From: an uncultured Lachnospiraceae bacterium | Lineage (GTDB): Bacteria > Bacillota > Clostridia > Lachnospirales > Lachnospiraceae | NCBI GenBank assembly: GCA_937950565.1 | Contig: CALFCS010000091.1 | Coordinates: 1-20,178, forward strand | DNA: 20,178 nucleotides | Reading direction: 5' to 3' | Shown: in pieces, positions 11,301 through 18,957 of the stretch | Layout of the letters: every line of letters begins with the position of its first letter | Position numbering within the stretch: the first letter of the stretch is position 1 | Translations under genes and position numbers: made by a program | The notes under the pieces: generated by a model | Databases searched by the model: none | What the model saw: only the letters and a program-made list of their open reading frames with translations | What the model was told of the DNA's origin: nothing

Positions 11301-12514
11301 GGATACTGCGCATCAGACAACGGATTCACATACGGCTCATGGGCAATCGGTACTCCCTCATGGTCAAAAATCTGCGTCATATCCCCCGAAATTCCAGTCG
11401 ACGTCATCATAATCGGGTCAATTGTTCCATCCCCATTAACTGAAAACTCATCCATACACACACAACGTCTTACTCCGCTGCCCCAGGGAAGCGCGCCCGT
11501 ATGATAAACAAAATAGGACTGCCCCTTATAATCAAACACTGCAGGATGATTTGTTCCACAGGTCGGAGATGGCGGCATTACAATCCCGCCGAACTCAAGC
11601 TCCCCGGACATCAGGTCTTTTGTTGTGCTATATGCCATCTGTTCTCTCCATCCCGCAGCATAGAACACATAGTAATCCCCATAATAATTTCCTTTTTCAT
11701 CCTGCTGTCGGTAAAAGTAAGAAGCTTCCGTGAACGAAGCGCCAGCCGGATTTCCCTTAAAGGAAAATTGCACGATATCTCCATCTGCTTTGCTTACAAC
11801 ACCATTATTATTCTGGTCTATTACATATAGATGTCCTTCTTCATTTACATCTGCCTGACACACATAGGCATCCGTATTTCCCCATCCGATATATAATGTC
11901 TCATCATTTCCTTTTTCATCCTTGTCTATCCACGCAGTAGGATCGATGTCATACCAGGCTTCATCCATCCCTGTCTGACTGTTCAAAATAAGCGGTTTGT
12001 CCATCGGGATAAAGTTCCCGGTCGGAGTGTCACACTCTGCTACTCCGATACAATGTCCCTGTCCTTCTCCTTCTATATTCGTCGGTGTACAAAACAGCAG
12101 ATAGTACTTCCCTTTAAACTTAATCACCTGTGAAGCCCAGGCGGTCACATTATCCAGGGACCAGGAAACCTGCGTCATATCCAATATCTTATTTTCATAT
12201 TTCCAATGAATCAGATCTTTTGAAGAATATGCACGGTAATCCGGCATCTGATACCATTCATATGTAGCCGCATCATGGCCGACATAAGCATATACCGTAT
12301 CACCATCTACCAAAATGGACGGATCCCCACCATAAAGAATATCACCATTCTCATCAAATCCTAAAAACGGATTTCCAAGTTCACTTTTAGCAAGCGTAGT
12401 CTCTATTGGTATATTCAGATACTTTGCATTTTCTGTAGTTTCTTCTGCCGCATAGGTATGCAGTGGAAGAAGTAATACGGCAAGCACTGCAGCCAATATT
12501 CTCTTTGTTTTCAT
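7772..12514 (-). CDS. Secreted GH43 glycosidase with AbfB, two LamG, Ig-like and SLH modules
   Basis: This is a complete 1580-aa protein. Order seen: signal peptide (1-22, ending TYAA); GH43 (about 30-370) with Asp64 in GGDPS, Asp191 in DIDPT and Glu263 in FTEAS; AbfB/CBM42-like module (about 436-524, GVSFES and PGYYL); Ig-like (528-605); LamG (630-825); Big_2-like (845-916); a second, different LamG (925-1135); atypical Ig (1140-1235); helical FIVAR-like stretch (1236-1305); Ig (1320-1393); three SLH repeats (1399-1580). GH43 enzymes act mostly on arabinose and xylose glycosides, and AbfB modules bind arabinofuranose side chains, so a cell-surface arabinofuranosidase or arabinanase is the best guess. 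The ATG has AGGAGG 5 nt upstream. The 45-bp gap from the previous gene and 14-bp gap to the next suggest co-transcription. It is a paralogue of the left-edge gene along nearly its whole length. Confidence 0.93.
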   Translation of the reverse strand: MKTKRILAAVLAVLLLPLHTYAAEETTENAKYLNIPIETTLAKSELGNPFLGFDENGDILYGGDPSILVDGDTVYAYVGHDAATYEWYQMPDYRAYSSKDLIHWKYENKILDMTQVSWSLDNVTAWASQVIKFKGKYYLLFCTPTNIEGEGQGHCIGVAECDTPTGNFIPMDKPLILNSQTGMDEAWYDIDPTAWIDKDEKGNDETLYIGWGNTDAYVCQADVNEEGHLYVIDQNNNGVVSKADGDIVQFSFKGNPAGASFTEASYFYRQQDEKGNYYGDYYVFYAAGWREQMAYSTTKDLMSGELEFGGIVMPPSPTCGTNHPAVFDYKGQSYFVYHTGALPWGSGVRRCVCMDEFSVNGDGTIDPIMMTSTGISGDMTQIFDHEGVPIAHEPYVNPLSDAQYPMRKDILADENAKTEDAAWELEKGKADPDKDAYVSIQSYNKPGLYLCAEDNKIVLTQDDKKDDKETAAKMTFRTLEGFAGYGVSFESVAKPGYYLASVEGDLILSDQILPEACTFQIQTDTKAVSLEILKTKRLYTVGSKLQTDDIRVIVHYENGNELRTNTFTTNADSIDMNRVGNKQLKITYKEGDTVLEESVPIRVVKESRTANVVKAWSASSMIYEEADSLVKKYTFENDLNGADMQKLHNDGIYNGSAVYGDGKYGKGILLGDYGLKLNVGELGEDYTISMWVNPSSEVLNYSSLLFLGTPKGAAEQWVSLTGDGNGGIRLWSTGDSLAWETAFSGILLPVHTWSHITLTQKGNQATLYLNGEEKGSGSAARPLMNAVNDIYIGVNHWDSLYQGMIDEVTVYDEALSAAQAAALYAPKLPETVLEETGFEVEEAMDLYTGVSTRLQAGLPNGIAVSDAEISYASDTPQTVTVDKTGLLTGVQAGDAVITTTVTVGNVTKTADTRVTVVDAKELKNIPLAAGYDMNGGENGVITDISGNGNHATIVNPGATSYVKDGERTVLQIQDTDGYITLPYDIYTTLTDKEAFTIETTFARTKQDAYTAWLFCMGSKTAGKNYLFFSPFFEDKIRAGIKDSSVEKIYQSNYSLEVEQYYTVSMVYDHGMISLYVDGVLAGPPLKSGMSMEKIINDGTSEGILGYIGKSCWSADSNLLAKIDSFKIYDKALSASEIQLLNPECREVLKKQLDTAVSEETIIGDKNESIDKVSCDMNLVNNTEKWNIGWISSNPSVIAANGTVTNPKTETEVTLTAYISYGMMTVEKSFTVTVLPLDLSEVEAMLSEAKSLDYSLFKEDSASGMMELLTSLEKTPLSELQSQQEVQEIRRAFIKAASGLVYIDEYKDPWNIIAKSEPKARAFYHVGETETLFELPEELENGVTVTYTSDNEEVAVYEDGKARAAAEGTAILTVTVTAKADGFPMEYSTCVEVGENAGGLPYVDVAEGDWFYDAAAYTYYEGLMTGTDTTHFAPYNQLARAQFALILYRMEGEPAVNTDKSFGDIRGDEWYGPAVLWAAEQGIVTGYTDTKLFGPADNITREQMVVMMHRYAKYLGKDTNVSADYSNFADASSVSGFAEKAMGWAVGNGIIAGKDNGTKIEPWGNTSRAEAAIIIQRFMKE

Positions 12515-12530
12515 TTCTCCCTCCTAGTCA

Positions 12531-12544
12531 TCAAATGTATTTGA
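12531..12544. repeat. 14-bp palindrome in the gap before the 1580-aa GH43 gene
   Basis: TCAAAT and ATTTGA flank two central bases in the 45-bp gap between the GH39-like stop codon and the next ribosome binding site. The inverted repeat is perfect but AT-rich and short, so chance is quite possible. No terminator-like T tract follows. Confidence 0.25.
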
Positions 12545-12559
12545 ATTATTTTTCTATCT

Positions 12560-15049
12560 CTATCTGATTCTCACTTTTGAAGAGATATCCACCCCGCTGT
12601 TCTGCATTTCAAAGGTCAAAATAACTCTTCCGTTCCAATCTTCTGGAGCATAATCAGACAGCCTTACTGTAAAGTCTTCCAGCTCTGACTCTACGACCTG
12701 GTCCGGAAGTCGTTTCGTACCCCACTTCGGTGTTGACTTACGTTCTTCATTGTAAAGTCCTCCATGAAATTGTACCGCATGTGCATATCCACTGTCTGTT
12801 TCAAAATCAATTCTTAATCCGAGAAGGCTATTCGCATCTTTTTCCTGCAATTCGCCATTGACCTCAAATGATACATGCAGCTCATCTGGAAGGTTCGATG
12901 CGAGAACTCCGACTGTCGAATCTGTCCATTCAACATCTCCCATACCCAGACGGGCAGTCCACGTATCTTCATCAAAATATGCATAGTTAGAAGCTCCACG
13001 GCTATAGTAATAGTGATACTGTCTTAGTATCTCTGCTTTTTCCAGATTCTCCGGCTTCGGCTCCTGTCTGCCGGATGCGGCATTTGCCTCAATATAAACC
13101 ACGCCCTTCGCCGGAATAACGCCTGACCAGACAAGCTCTCTGGTATCTCTCTCTTTCTGACTCTCTGTCGGCGCCAGGGCTTCTCCTGCTCCATCCCCAT
13201 AGCTGCAATGAGCTTCGTCGATACGATAGACCTCTACACTTCCTCTGTCAAAAGGAAGATTTTCTAAAACAGCCGTCAGCTCCGCCGCTTCGTCCGATTC
13301 ATTCCACAGTACTACACCGGCGCGTCCTGTATCTGCAGAAGCCATGCCTCTTACGGTGTCTGTCTCTTTGTCCAGCGAACAACGGTCTACCGGCATCCGC
13401 GCCCAGATTTCAAATGCATTGTAGGACGCTTTTTTATGTCCATCCTTGTCCACAACTCCAAGCGCATCCACACCTGACTCTAAAAACTGCGCCCACGAAA
13501 CAGTTTCCACATCATTCTGCGCAGACAAATCATCCAAAATCGTTAAAATATCTGCTGCAAGAGCATAATGGTCACAGTCTCCTCCATATGGCCAGGGGTG
13601 AAGAGCCGCATTGATTTCATTCACATGAATCGATGTTGTAGAAAACTCCGCTCCGGCATTCTCAAGTGTCTGACGCACAAAATTGATCTGATTCATATAA
13701 TCCTTTCCATATCTGTGCATAGAAAAGAAATCAAGCGGCAGCTCATTCGCTTTTACATAATTCAAAAAATCTGTATATCTCGTTCCCGGATCCATGACCC
13801 ATGCAGTGGACGGACCTCCAACAACCGCATCCGGGTTTCCTTCCCGAATTCCAGTGGCTCCATATTTATACAATTCGCAGTAATCTTCCCACGTTCCTTT
13901 ATAAAAAAGGTCAAAGCAATCCGGTTCATTCCATATTTCGTGATATCCAATCCGTATCTTCTCTTCTTTAAAATGCGCTGCCAGTATTTTCAGATACTCC
14001 TGCCATTTAACCAGATCGGAAGGCTGGCTTCTGTAATCATCATTTTCCTGCAGCGGATAAGGATTATATCCGTATGCCCAATATGGAAGGCTGCCGGATG
14101 CAAGAATCATCTTTGCATACTCATCCGACAATTCAAAAGAAAACTCTGGTTCTTCTGCCGTACCGGTAATCATATCACTCATAATCCATCCCGGTGCGCC
14201 AAAGCCCAGTTCCAATCGATAAGACTCCGGTTCTAACGCCTCAAGCAGAGAAAAATCCCGACTGGTACGCTCCATAGGAACAAGTCCTGACTGGAACATT
14301 CCAATTTTTTTCACAAGCGGTGTGCCGGACGGTTTTGAAAAATCTACAGCTACATCCTCCGGCTCTGACATCGGACTTAACAGCCTTTGGATAATCGTTG
14401 CACACTCTGCACGGTTTGCATTGCCCTGCGGATTAATTTTTCCATGATCACCCTTTATCAAGCCTTCTGCAACTGCCCATTTTATTGCATCTTTGGCAAA
14501 TGCATGAACCTGGTCTGCATCCGGAAACTGTCCGAGGTCTGCGGATGCACTGATGTCATAACCTTTATATCGTGCATACCGATACATCATAACTGCCAGC
14601 TGCTCACGGTTAATACTGTCAGCCGGTCCAAACATTCCGGTATCTGTATACCCCGTTACAATCCCTACGTTCTCCTGACTTGCCCAGATGACTGCATCCG
14701 TATAAAACTGTCCATCCTCTATATCCCCAAATCGTTTCGTATACTCTACTTCCGGCGTACCTTCCATACGGTACAAAATAGTCGCAAACTGTGCACGCGG
14801 CAAAATAACTGCCGGTTCAAAAAGCGTAACATCCATACCGGTCATGATGCCTTCATCGTATACAAATTGTACGGCTCCTTCATACCAGTCGTTTACATTT
14901 ACATCTGTAAAAACATCTGTAACAGAACTTTTTATCTCCTGTATATCATTCTCCTTTTGCACTGGCTCCAAGGCATCTGCCTTCTGTACCGGCACCAGCA
15001 TTATGCTCAGTACGGTTACAATCCCGGCTATTATAGTTTGTCTTTTCAA
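12560..15049 (-). CDS. GH39-like (clan GH-A) secreted glycosidase with N-terminal SLH anchor
   Basis: This is an 829-aa protein. A signal peptide (1-26, ending ADA) is followed by three SLH repeats (about 45-225), then a TIM-barrel glycosidase region (about 240-560), a small beta-rich region (about 560-657) and an unassigned C-terminal beta domain (about 670-829). Clan GH-A signatures are visible: EIWNEPD with Glu375 as probable acid/base, SMHRYG at 443-448, and Glu478 in HVNEIN as probable nucleophile. Overall it resembles GH39, which includes beta-xylosidases and arabinose-releasing enzymes; the substrate cannot be read from sequence. It is the only protein here with the SLH anchor before the catalytic domain. 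The start codon is TTG, chosen because it gives a perfect signal peptide and AGGTGG lies 4 nt upstream. SLH repeat 2 has extra residues before GIVTGY. A stem-loop lies just upstream of its ribosome binding site. Confidence 0.88.
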   Translation of the reverse strand: MKRQTIIAGIVTVLSIMLVPVQKADALEPVQKENDIQEIKSSVTDVFTDVNVNDWYEGAVQFVYDEGIMTGMDVTLFEPAVILPRAQFATILYRMEGTPEVEYTKRFGDIEDGQFYTDAVIWASQENVGIVTGYTDTGMFGPADSINREQLAVMMYRYARYKGYDISASADLGQFPDADQVHAFAKDAIKWAVAEGLIKGDHGKINPQGNANRAECATIIQRLLSPMSEPEDVAVDFSKPSGTPLVKKIGMFQSGLVPMERTSRDFSLLEALEPESYRLELGFGAPGWIMSDMITGTAEEPEFSFELSDEYAKMILASGSLPYWAYGYNPYPLQENDDYRSQPSDLVKWQEYLKILAAHFKEEKIRIGYHEIWNEPDCFDLFYKGTWEDYCELYKYGATGIREGNPDAVVGGPSTAWVMDPGTRYTDFLNYVKANELPLDFFSMHRYGKDYMNQINFVRQTLENAGAEFSTTSIHVNEINAALHPWPYGGDCDHYALAADILTILDDLSAQNDVETVSWAQFLESGVDALGVVDKDGHKKASYNAFEIWARMPVDRCSLDKETDTVRGMASADTGRAGVVLWNESDEAAELTAVLENLPFDRGSVEVYRIDEAHCSYGDGAGEALAPTESQKERDTRELVWSGVIPAKGVVYIEANAASGRQEPKPENLEKAEILRQYHYYYSRGASNYAYFDEDTWTARLGMGDVEWTDSTVGVLASNLPDELHVSFEVNGELQEKDANSLLGLRIDFETDSGYAHAVQFHGGLYNEERKSTPKWGTKRLPDQVVESELEDFTVRLSDYAPEDWNGRVILTFEMQNSGVDISSKVRIR

Positions 15050-15053
15050 CTTT

Positions 15054-15059
15054 CCACCT
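15054..15059 (-). promoter_or_regulatory. Ribosome binding site fixing the TTG start
   Basis: AGGTGG on the minus strand lies 4 nt before TTG at 15049-15047. There is no ATG or GTG in a suitable place that would keep the whole signal peptide, so this site decides the start of the GH39-like gene. It is weaker than the AGGAGG sites of the neighbouring genes. Confidence 0.6.
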
Positions 15060-15067
15060 GTACTTTA

Positions 15068-15092
15068 GCCCCACACTCTGAGAGTGCGGGGC
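15068..15092 (-). other. Intercistronic stem-loop before the TTG-start GH39-like gene
   Basis: Two 12-nt arms, GCCCCACACTCT and AGAGTGCGGGGC on the plus strand, are complementary except for one position, separated by a single base. The RNA from the minus strand would fold into a strong GC-rich hairpin in the 58-bp gap after the upstream stop codon, ending about 9 nt before the AGGTGG ribosome binding site. There is no T tract after it on the minus strand, so it is not a standard terminator. A role in mRNA processing, 3'-end protection or lowering downstream translation is possible. Confidence 0.6.
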
Positions 15093-15107
15093 CAATTCCT
15101 TTCGCTC

Positions 15108-18100
15108 TTATTCTTCGTATGTTTCCGCAAATCTCTGAATAATCAATGCACACTCTCCACGAAGTGCATTTCCCTGCGGGTCAATCTTTGTTCCTTCATA
15201 CTTACCATTAATAATTCCATTTCCGACTGCCCATTTCATTGCTTCCACTGCAAATTCCTGTATCGCCTCTGCATCCTCAAAGGTACCTAATTCTGCCGTC
15301 TTACTTACATCATAATTCAGATACTTTGCATAGCGATACATCATAACCGCCATCTGCTCACGGGTAATATTATCAGCAGGCCCGAATAAACCACTCTCTG
15401 TATATCCGGTTACCACTCCTGTACTTTCTGCCCATAGAATCGCATCGGTATACCAGATACCATCTCCTACATCCGGGAACTTATCGGTATATGCCATCTT
15501 CGGCTCATCCTGCATACGGTGGATGATCACTGCAAACTGTGCTCTTGCCAGGTTCTCAAGCGGTGCAAAATGTGTCTTATCTTTACCTGTCATGGTCTTT
15601 GCAAAATAGTTATAATATACACCATCATAGTACCAATCGTCTTTTGCAACATCTACATATGGAAGCTCCGGCTCCGTTTCTTCTGTTACATGCACCGTCA
15701 TAGTCACTGTTTTCAGTTCTTCCGCTAATTCCTGCTCCGGCGTCATATTGAAAATCGGGAATCCGTCTGCCCCAAAGTGGATGTTTGCCGCATATGCATG
15801 ACGTCCCGGGTCGTACAGACCAAATTTTCCATTTCCGTTTGTATAATCATCATCCCAGTCACGTGCATGATAGACAATAACCGGGTTGCCATTCTGATCT
15901 ACGGTAAGAGAATTATGTCCCGGGCCAAAGGTTCCGCTATAAGAACCATTTTTTGCATTTTCAAAATCCGGATCTTTCTCCGTTGTTGTCAAATCCGGTG
16001 TAGCAAGTACCGGATATGGATATTTCTTCCAGCTCTCCGGATTCGTAATATCATCATCCAGATCTGCGTACAGAAGACCTACTGCATAATTCATATCTAC
16101 GGTAGAAGCAGCATATGTAATATATACTTTTCCGTCATGTACCATAACGGCAGAGCCTTCTTCAATATCCTGATGCGTTGCAATATTATATTCCCATGAA
16201 TACATCGGTTTACTGATCGCTACCAGCGGTCCGGTCGGTGTAAGCAGGTCTGACGGGTCAAAGGTTGTAATGTTAATATTTCCGCCCGCCGGTGAAATGT
16301 AATAGCATACTCCGTTATACTCAAAGAATGTCGTATCCCATGCTCCAAGCGCCATACCATTTGTTGCATTCTCCACTACTCCGGTATACTCCCAGTCGTC
16401 CGGATCCATCAGATCTCCGCCTTTACAGGTGAAGATTGTCATTCTCCCTACTTTGCCCGTTCCAACTTCAAATTCAGCAAGTGCAATGATTCTCCAGTAT
16501 CCTCCAATATAATGCAATTCCGGCGCCCAGTAATTTGGCTTTGCCGCTCCTCTTGAAGGCTCCCATATCGTCACTTCCTCCGCATCTGTCAGGCCATTAA
16601 TGGTCTCTGCCCTGCGGATAATCAGTTTCGCATATGGATTCTGAAGGTCTGCCTGCATATAGGATGATGTGAAATAATACATTCCATCCTGTTCATTATA
16701 GATTACATACGGGTCTGCACGGCACTCCGCAAGCGGACTGTTATAAATCTCCTGCTTTACTGTACCGCTAATTGTATAAGTGCCTTCCTTCGGATTCTCA
16801 AGATCCAGTCCTGATTCTTCCACATTCCAGTCCACACCCATTGTTTTTTTAGAACCATCATTATATACAACATCTACGGTATCCTTGAGTGTAACCTTTT
16901 CTCCTGGTTTCACTTTTACATCTTCAGTTTCCACATCTACACTGTAGATCTCGCCATATTTTTTGATAATACGGTCTTTCTCTGCCGCTGTCAGTTCAAA
17001 TACCGAAGCTTCCTCTACTTCCGCATAGATTGGGAATTTACCTTTTACAGCTTCTTTCTGATACTGTACTTCTTCGGCTGCTTCAAACGCTGTCAAATCT
17101 GCTGTACGGCTCACATAAGATTTGCCGTTTCCGCCTTCCCAGTACACCTCATATTTGCCGATTGCATTATTATATTTCACTGTAGGATTCTTCACCGCGA
17201 TTCCCTGACTGTTCAATGAGATTGTCCGCTGATTTTCAAAGAATATCAAGTCTTCAGAATCCCAGATCATAATCTGTGGCTGCGTATTATTAACAGAAGC
17301 AATTGCTCCGTAAGTGCCGTCTGCTTTCCGGAACAGCGAAGGGGAGCCCATCTGGATTTTTCCCTTCGGATATAACACTGCTTTATCACTATTCAACGCT
17401 TCGTATTCTTTTCCATCATCAGAAATTGCGTAAAACATAACATCCGTGCGGACATTATCACTATAGCGTCCATAATCCTGAGAAGGAAGCGGTTTCCATA
17501 TATCCTCATAAATATGTGCCGGGAACTCTGCAAACTCAGGTCCTACATTATGCTCATACTTTGCCACATAAGAAGCCAGATACCCGGCAGCCTTTGCAGC
17601 AACTGTAACTTTATATTCCCTTTCTACAGTTTTACCCTGCATTGTAAATTTTGCTTTTAATACAACTTCCGTATCTTTATCCGGACGGGTTACTGTTCCG
17701 TCTTTTGCAATCAGGTCATTTCCCGTCCATTCGACAGAAGCTCCCTCGAACTCTGTCACCAATGTGATATCTTCTGTGATATATTGAATACCCGGGCTGA
17801 ACTGATCTGCGATATAATTTAATTTTTCCTCTGTACCACCTGTAACTACCTGAATCTTAAAGCTCTTTGTAACAGACGTCTTAGAATCTGCATCCGTAAA
17901 AGTTGCTGTAAGTGTCACCGGATTTGTTCCTGCTGTCTGTGATACAATCTCTCCCTTTGAAGAAAGAACCTTCTCATCTGAAGATGTCCATGTAATAGAA
18001 GAACCACTTTCCCCTTTTACCGGAAGCGTCAGATTGCTCACCGTATATTCTGGAAGAATCACCTTGTCTGCATCTGCCTGAAGAACTTTTACTGCCTCCA

Positions 18101-18845
18101 TCTCTGCATAATTCTGTTTCACATCATCTTCACTTAACGTTTTGTTATAAATCTTAAAATCTGTCACCTCTGCATCACAATATGGGTCATTCCAGTTTGA
18201 TTTTGCAAGATATCCTAATACTCCCTTATCATTTCCTGCAAAAATCGTATCCAGATTGTGTGAATGAGCCAGTTCCCCAATGAATTCTCCATTCACATAA
18301 AGCTTGAGAGTATTCCCTTCAGAAGTCACTGTTACCAGACTATACTCTTCCAGACTTAACTGCACATTTCCCACGCCTGGAATTGCATCTTCCCTTCCCG
18401 CGGCAGTTGTTTTAATTGCTACATTGATGCTTCCTCCGCCCAGACGCGGATTAAAGAACAGATAATCTGTCTGATAGCCTGTTCCAATTGTCCATAAGAA
18501 CTGGAACTGAACAGAATCCGGTTTCAGCATCATCTCAATTGTAAATGCATCTTTGTAATTTAACTTGTCCTTAATGGAAACCGGAAGCTCCGCATAAGAC
18601 TGATCCGTTCCCGGGAACTTTAAACTTGCGTCCCCATATTCCTCATGGAAATCGGAATCACTAATGTTATACAACTTCGCATCGTTTCCATTTCCGGAGA
18701 TATCTTTCAGATAACCTCCCTCATGTGTCATGTCATAATGCACAGCTAAGTCGCCTGGTACATCATTTTCCGCTGCCTTTGCCGGTATTGACACTCCGGA
18801 AACTACAAGCGCAGCGGCAAGCAGCCATGAAACTATTTTCTTCAT
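15108..18845 (-). CDS. Secreted LamG-Ig-GH43 glycosidase with degenerate extra GH43-like module and SLH anchor
   Basis: The frame extends further upstream, but ATG at 18845 is preferred: it starts a classical signal peptide (1-24, ending AKAA) and AAGGAGG lies 12 nt before it. The result is 1245 aa. Order: LamG (about 30-248), two atypical Ig domains (about 250-335 and 340-416), a GH43-like but degenerate module (about 420-630), a Big_4-like Ig domain (about 635-697), an intact GH43 propeller (about 700-1035) and three SLH repeats (1061-1245). The intact propeller has Asp711 in CRADPY, Asp837 in GAWDTT, Glu896 in EEGSAV, and WAPE and VYHARD motifs. It looks like the exo-acting alpha-L-arabinofuranosidase group of GH43 (subfamily 26-like, by memory of motifs, not a search). 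It is the first gene of the presumed operon, after the LysR terminator. Confidence 0.92.
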   Translation of the reverse strand: MKKIVSWLLAAALVVSGVSIPAKAAENDVPGDLAVHYDMTHEGGYLKDISGNGNDAKLYNISDSDFHEEYGDASLKFPGTDQSYAELPVSIKDKLNYKDAFTIEMMLKPDSVQFQFLWTIGTGYQTDYLFFNPRLGGGSINVAIKTTAAGREDAIPGVGNVQLSLEEYSLVTVTSEGNTLKLYVNGEFIGELAHSHNLDTIFAGNDKGVLGYLAKSNWNDPYCDAEVTDFKIYNKTLSEDDVKQNYAEMEAVKVLQADADKVILPEYTVSNLTLPVKGESGSSITWTSSDEKVLSSKGEIVSQTAGTNPVTLTATFTDADSKTSVTKSFKIQVVTGGTEEKLNYIADQFSPGIQYITEDITLVTEFEGASVEWTGNDLIAKDGTVTRPDKDTEVVLKAKFTMQGKTVEREYKVTVAAKAAGYLASYVAKYEHNVGPEFAEFPAHIYEDIWKPLPSQDYGRYSDNVRTDVMFYAISDDGKEYEALNSDKAVLYPKGKIQMGSPSLFRKADGTYGAIASVNNTQPQIMIWDSEDLIFFENQRTISLNSQGIAVKNPTVKYNNAIGKYEVYWEGGNGKSYVSRTADLTAFEAAEEVQYQKEAVKGKFPIYAEVEEASVFELTAAEKDRIIKKYGEIYSVDVETEDVKVKPGEKVTLKDTVDVVYNDGSKKTMGVDWNVEESGLDLENPKEGTYTISGTVKQEIYNSPLAECRADPYVIYNEQDGMYYFTSSYMQADLQNPYAKLIIRRAETINGLTDAEEVTIWEPSRGAAKPNYWAPELHYIGGYWRIIALAEFEVGTGKVGRMTIFTCKGGDLMDPDDWEYTGVVENATNGMALGAWDTTFFEYNGVCYYISPAGGNINITTFDPSDLLTPTGPLVAISKPMYSWEYNIATHQDIEEGSAVMVHDGKVYITYAASTVDMNYAVGLLYADLDDDITNPESWKKYPYPVLATPDLTTTEKDPDFENAKNGSYSGTFGPGHNSLTVDQNGNPVIVYHARDWDDDYTNGNGKFGLYDPGRHAYAANIHFGADGFPIFNMTPEQELAEELKTVTMTVHVTEETEPELPYVDVAKDDWYYDGVYYNYFAKTMTGKDKTHFAPLENLARAQFAVIIHRMQDEPKMAYTDKFPDVGDGIWYTDAILWAESTGVVTGYTESGLFGPADNITREQMAVMMYRYAKYLNYDVSKTAELGTFEDAEAIQEFAVEAMKWAVGNGIINGKYEGTKIDPQGNALRGECALIIQRFAETYEE

Positions 18846-18884
18846 GTTTTTCTTCTCCCTCCTTATCTTTTCTCCTACAGGACC

Positions 18885-18895
18885 TGCCACTGGCA
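18885..18895. promoter_or_regulatory. Palindrome TGCCACTGGCA upstream of the first glycosidase gene
   Basis: A perfect 5-bp inverted repeat around one central base lies 40 bp upstream of the ATG at 18845, within the leader or promoter region of the operon. It could be an operator, but it is short, lacks the T-N11-A spacing usual for LysR boxes, and no second copy was noticed near the other genes. Confidence 0.25.
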
Positions 18896-18921
18896 AATCC
18901 CCTCAGGATGCATGGCAACAC

Positions 18922-18957
18922 AAAAAAAATGTGAGCATTTTACACTACTCACATTTT
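18922..18957 (-). terminator. Intrinsic terminator after the LysR gene
   Basis: Read on the minus strand, a perfect 10-bp inverted repeat AAAATGTGAG / CTCACATTTT with a 12-nt loop runs straight into a tract of eight T. It lies about 50 bp past the LysR stop codon. This is the classic Rho-independent layout and separates the regulator from the glycosidase operon. The stem is AT-rich, so termination may be partial. Confidence 0.75.

Noticed and set aside
15068..15092. Stem-loop as a Rho-independent terminator
   Set aside because: No T tract follows on the minus strand, and the next gene is only about 20 bp away in the same direction. It is kept as an unassigned structure.
15050..15107. Riboswitch in the gap before the GH39-like gene
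   Set aside because: The gap is 58 bp with one simple hairpin, too short for known riboswitch aptamers.
13568..15142. Plus-strand open frames of 222 and 251 codons
   Set aside because: Both are antisense to the GH39-like gene, the second running on into the junction. They have low-quality composition, no convincing ribosome binding site and no family motif.
18846..18896. Upstream extension of the 1245-aa protein to a TTG at 18896
   Set aside because: It would put 17 charged residues before an otherwise ideal signal peptide, and the AAGGAGG site serves the ATG at 18845.
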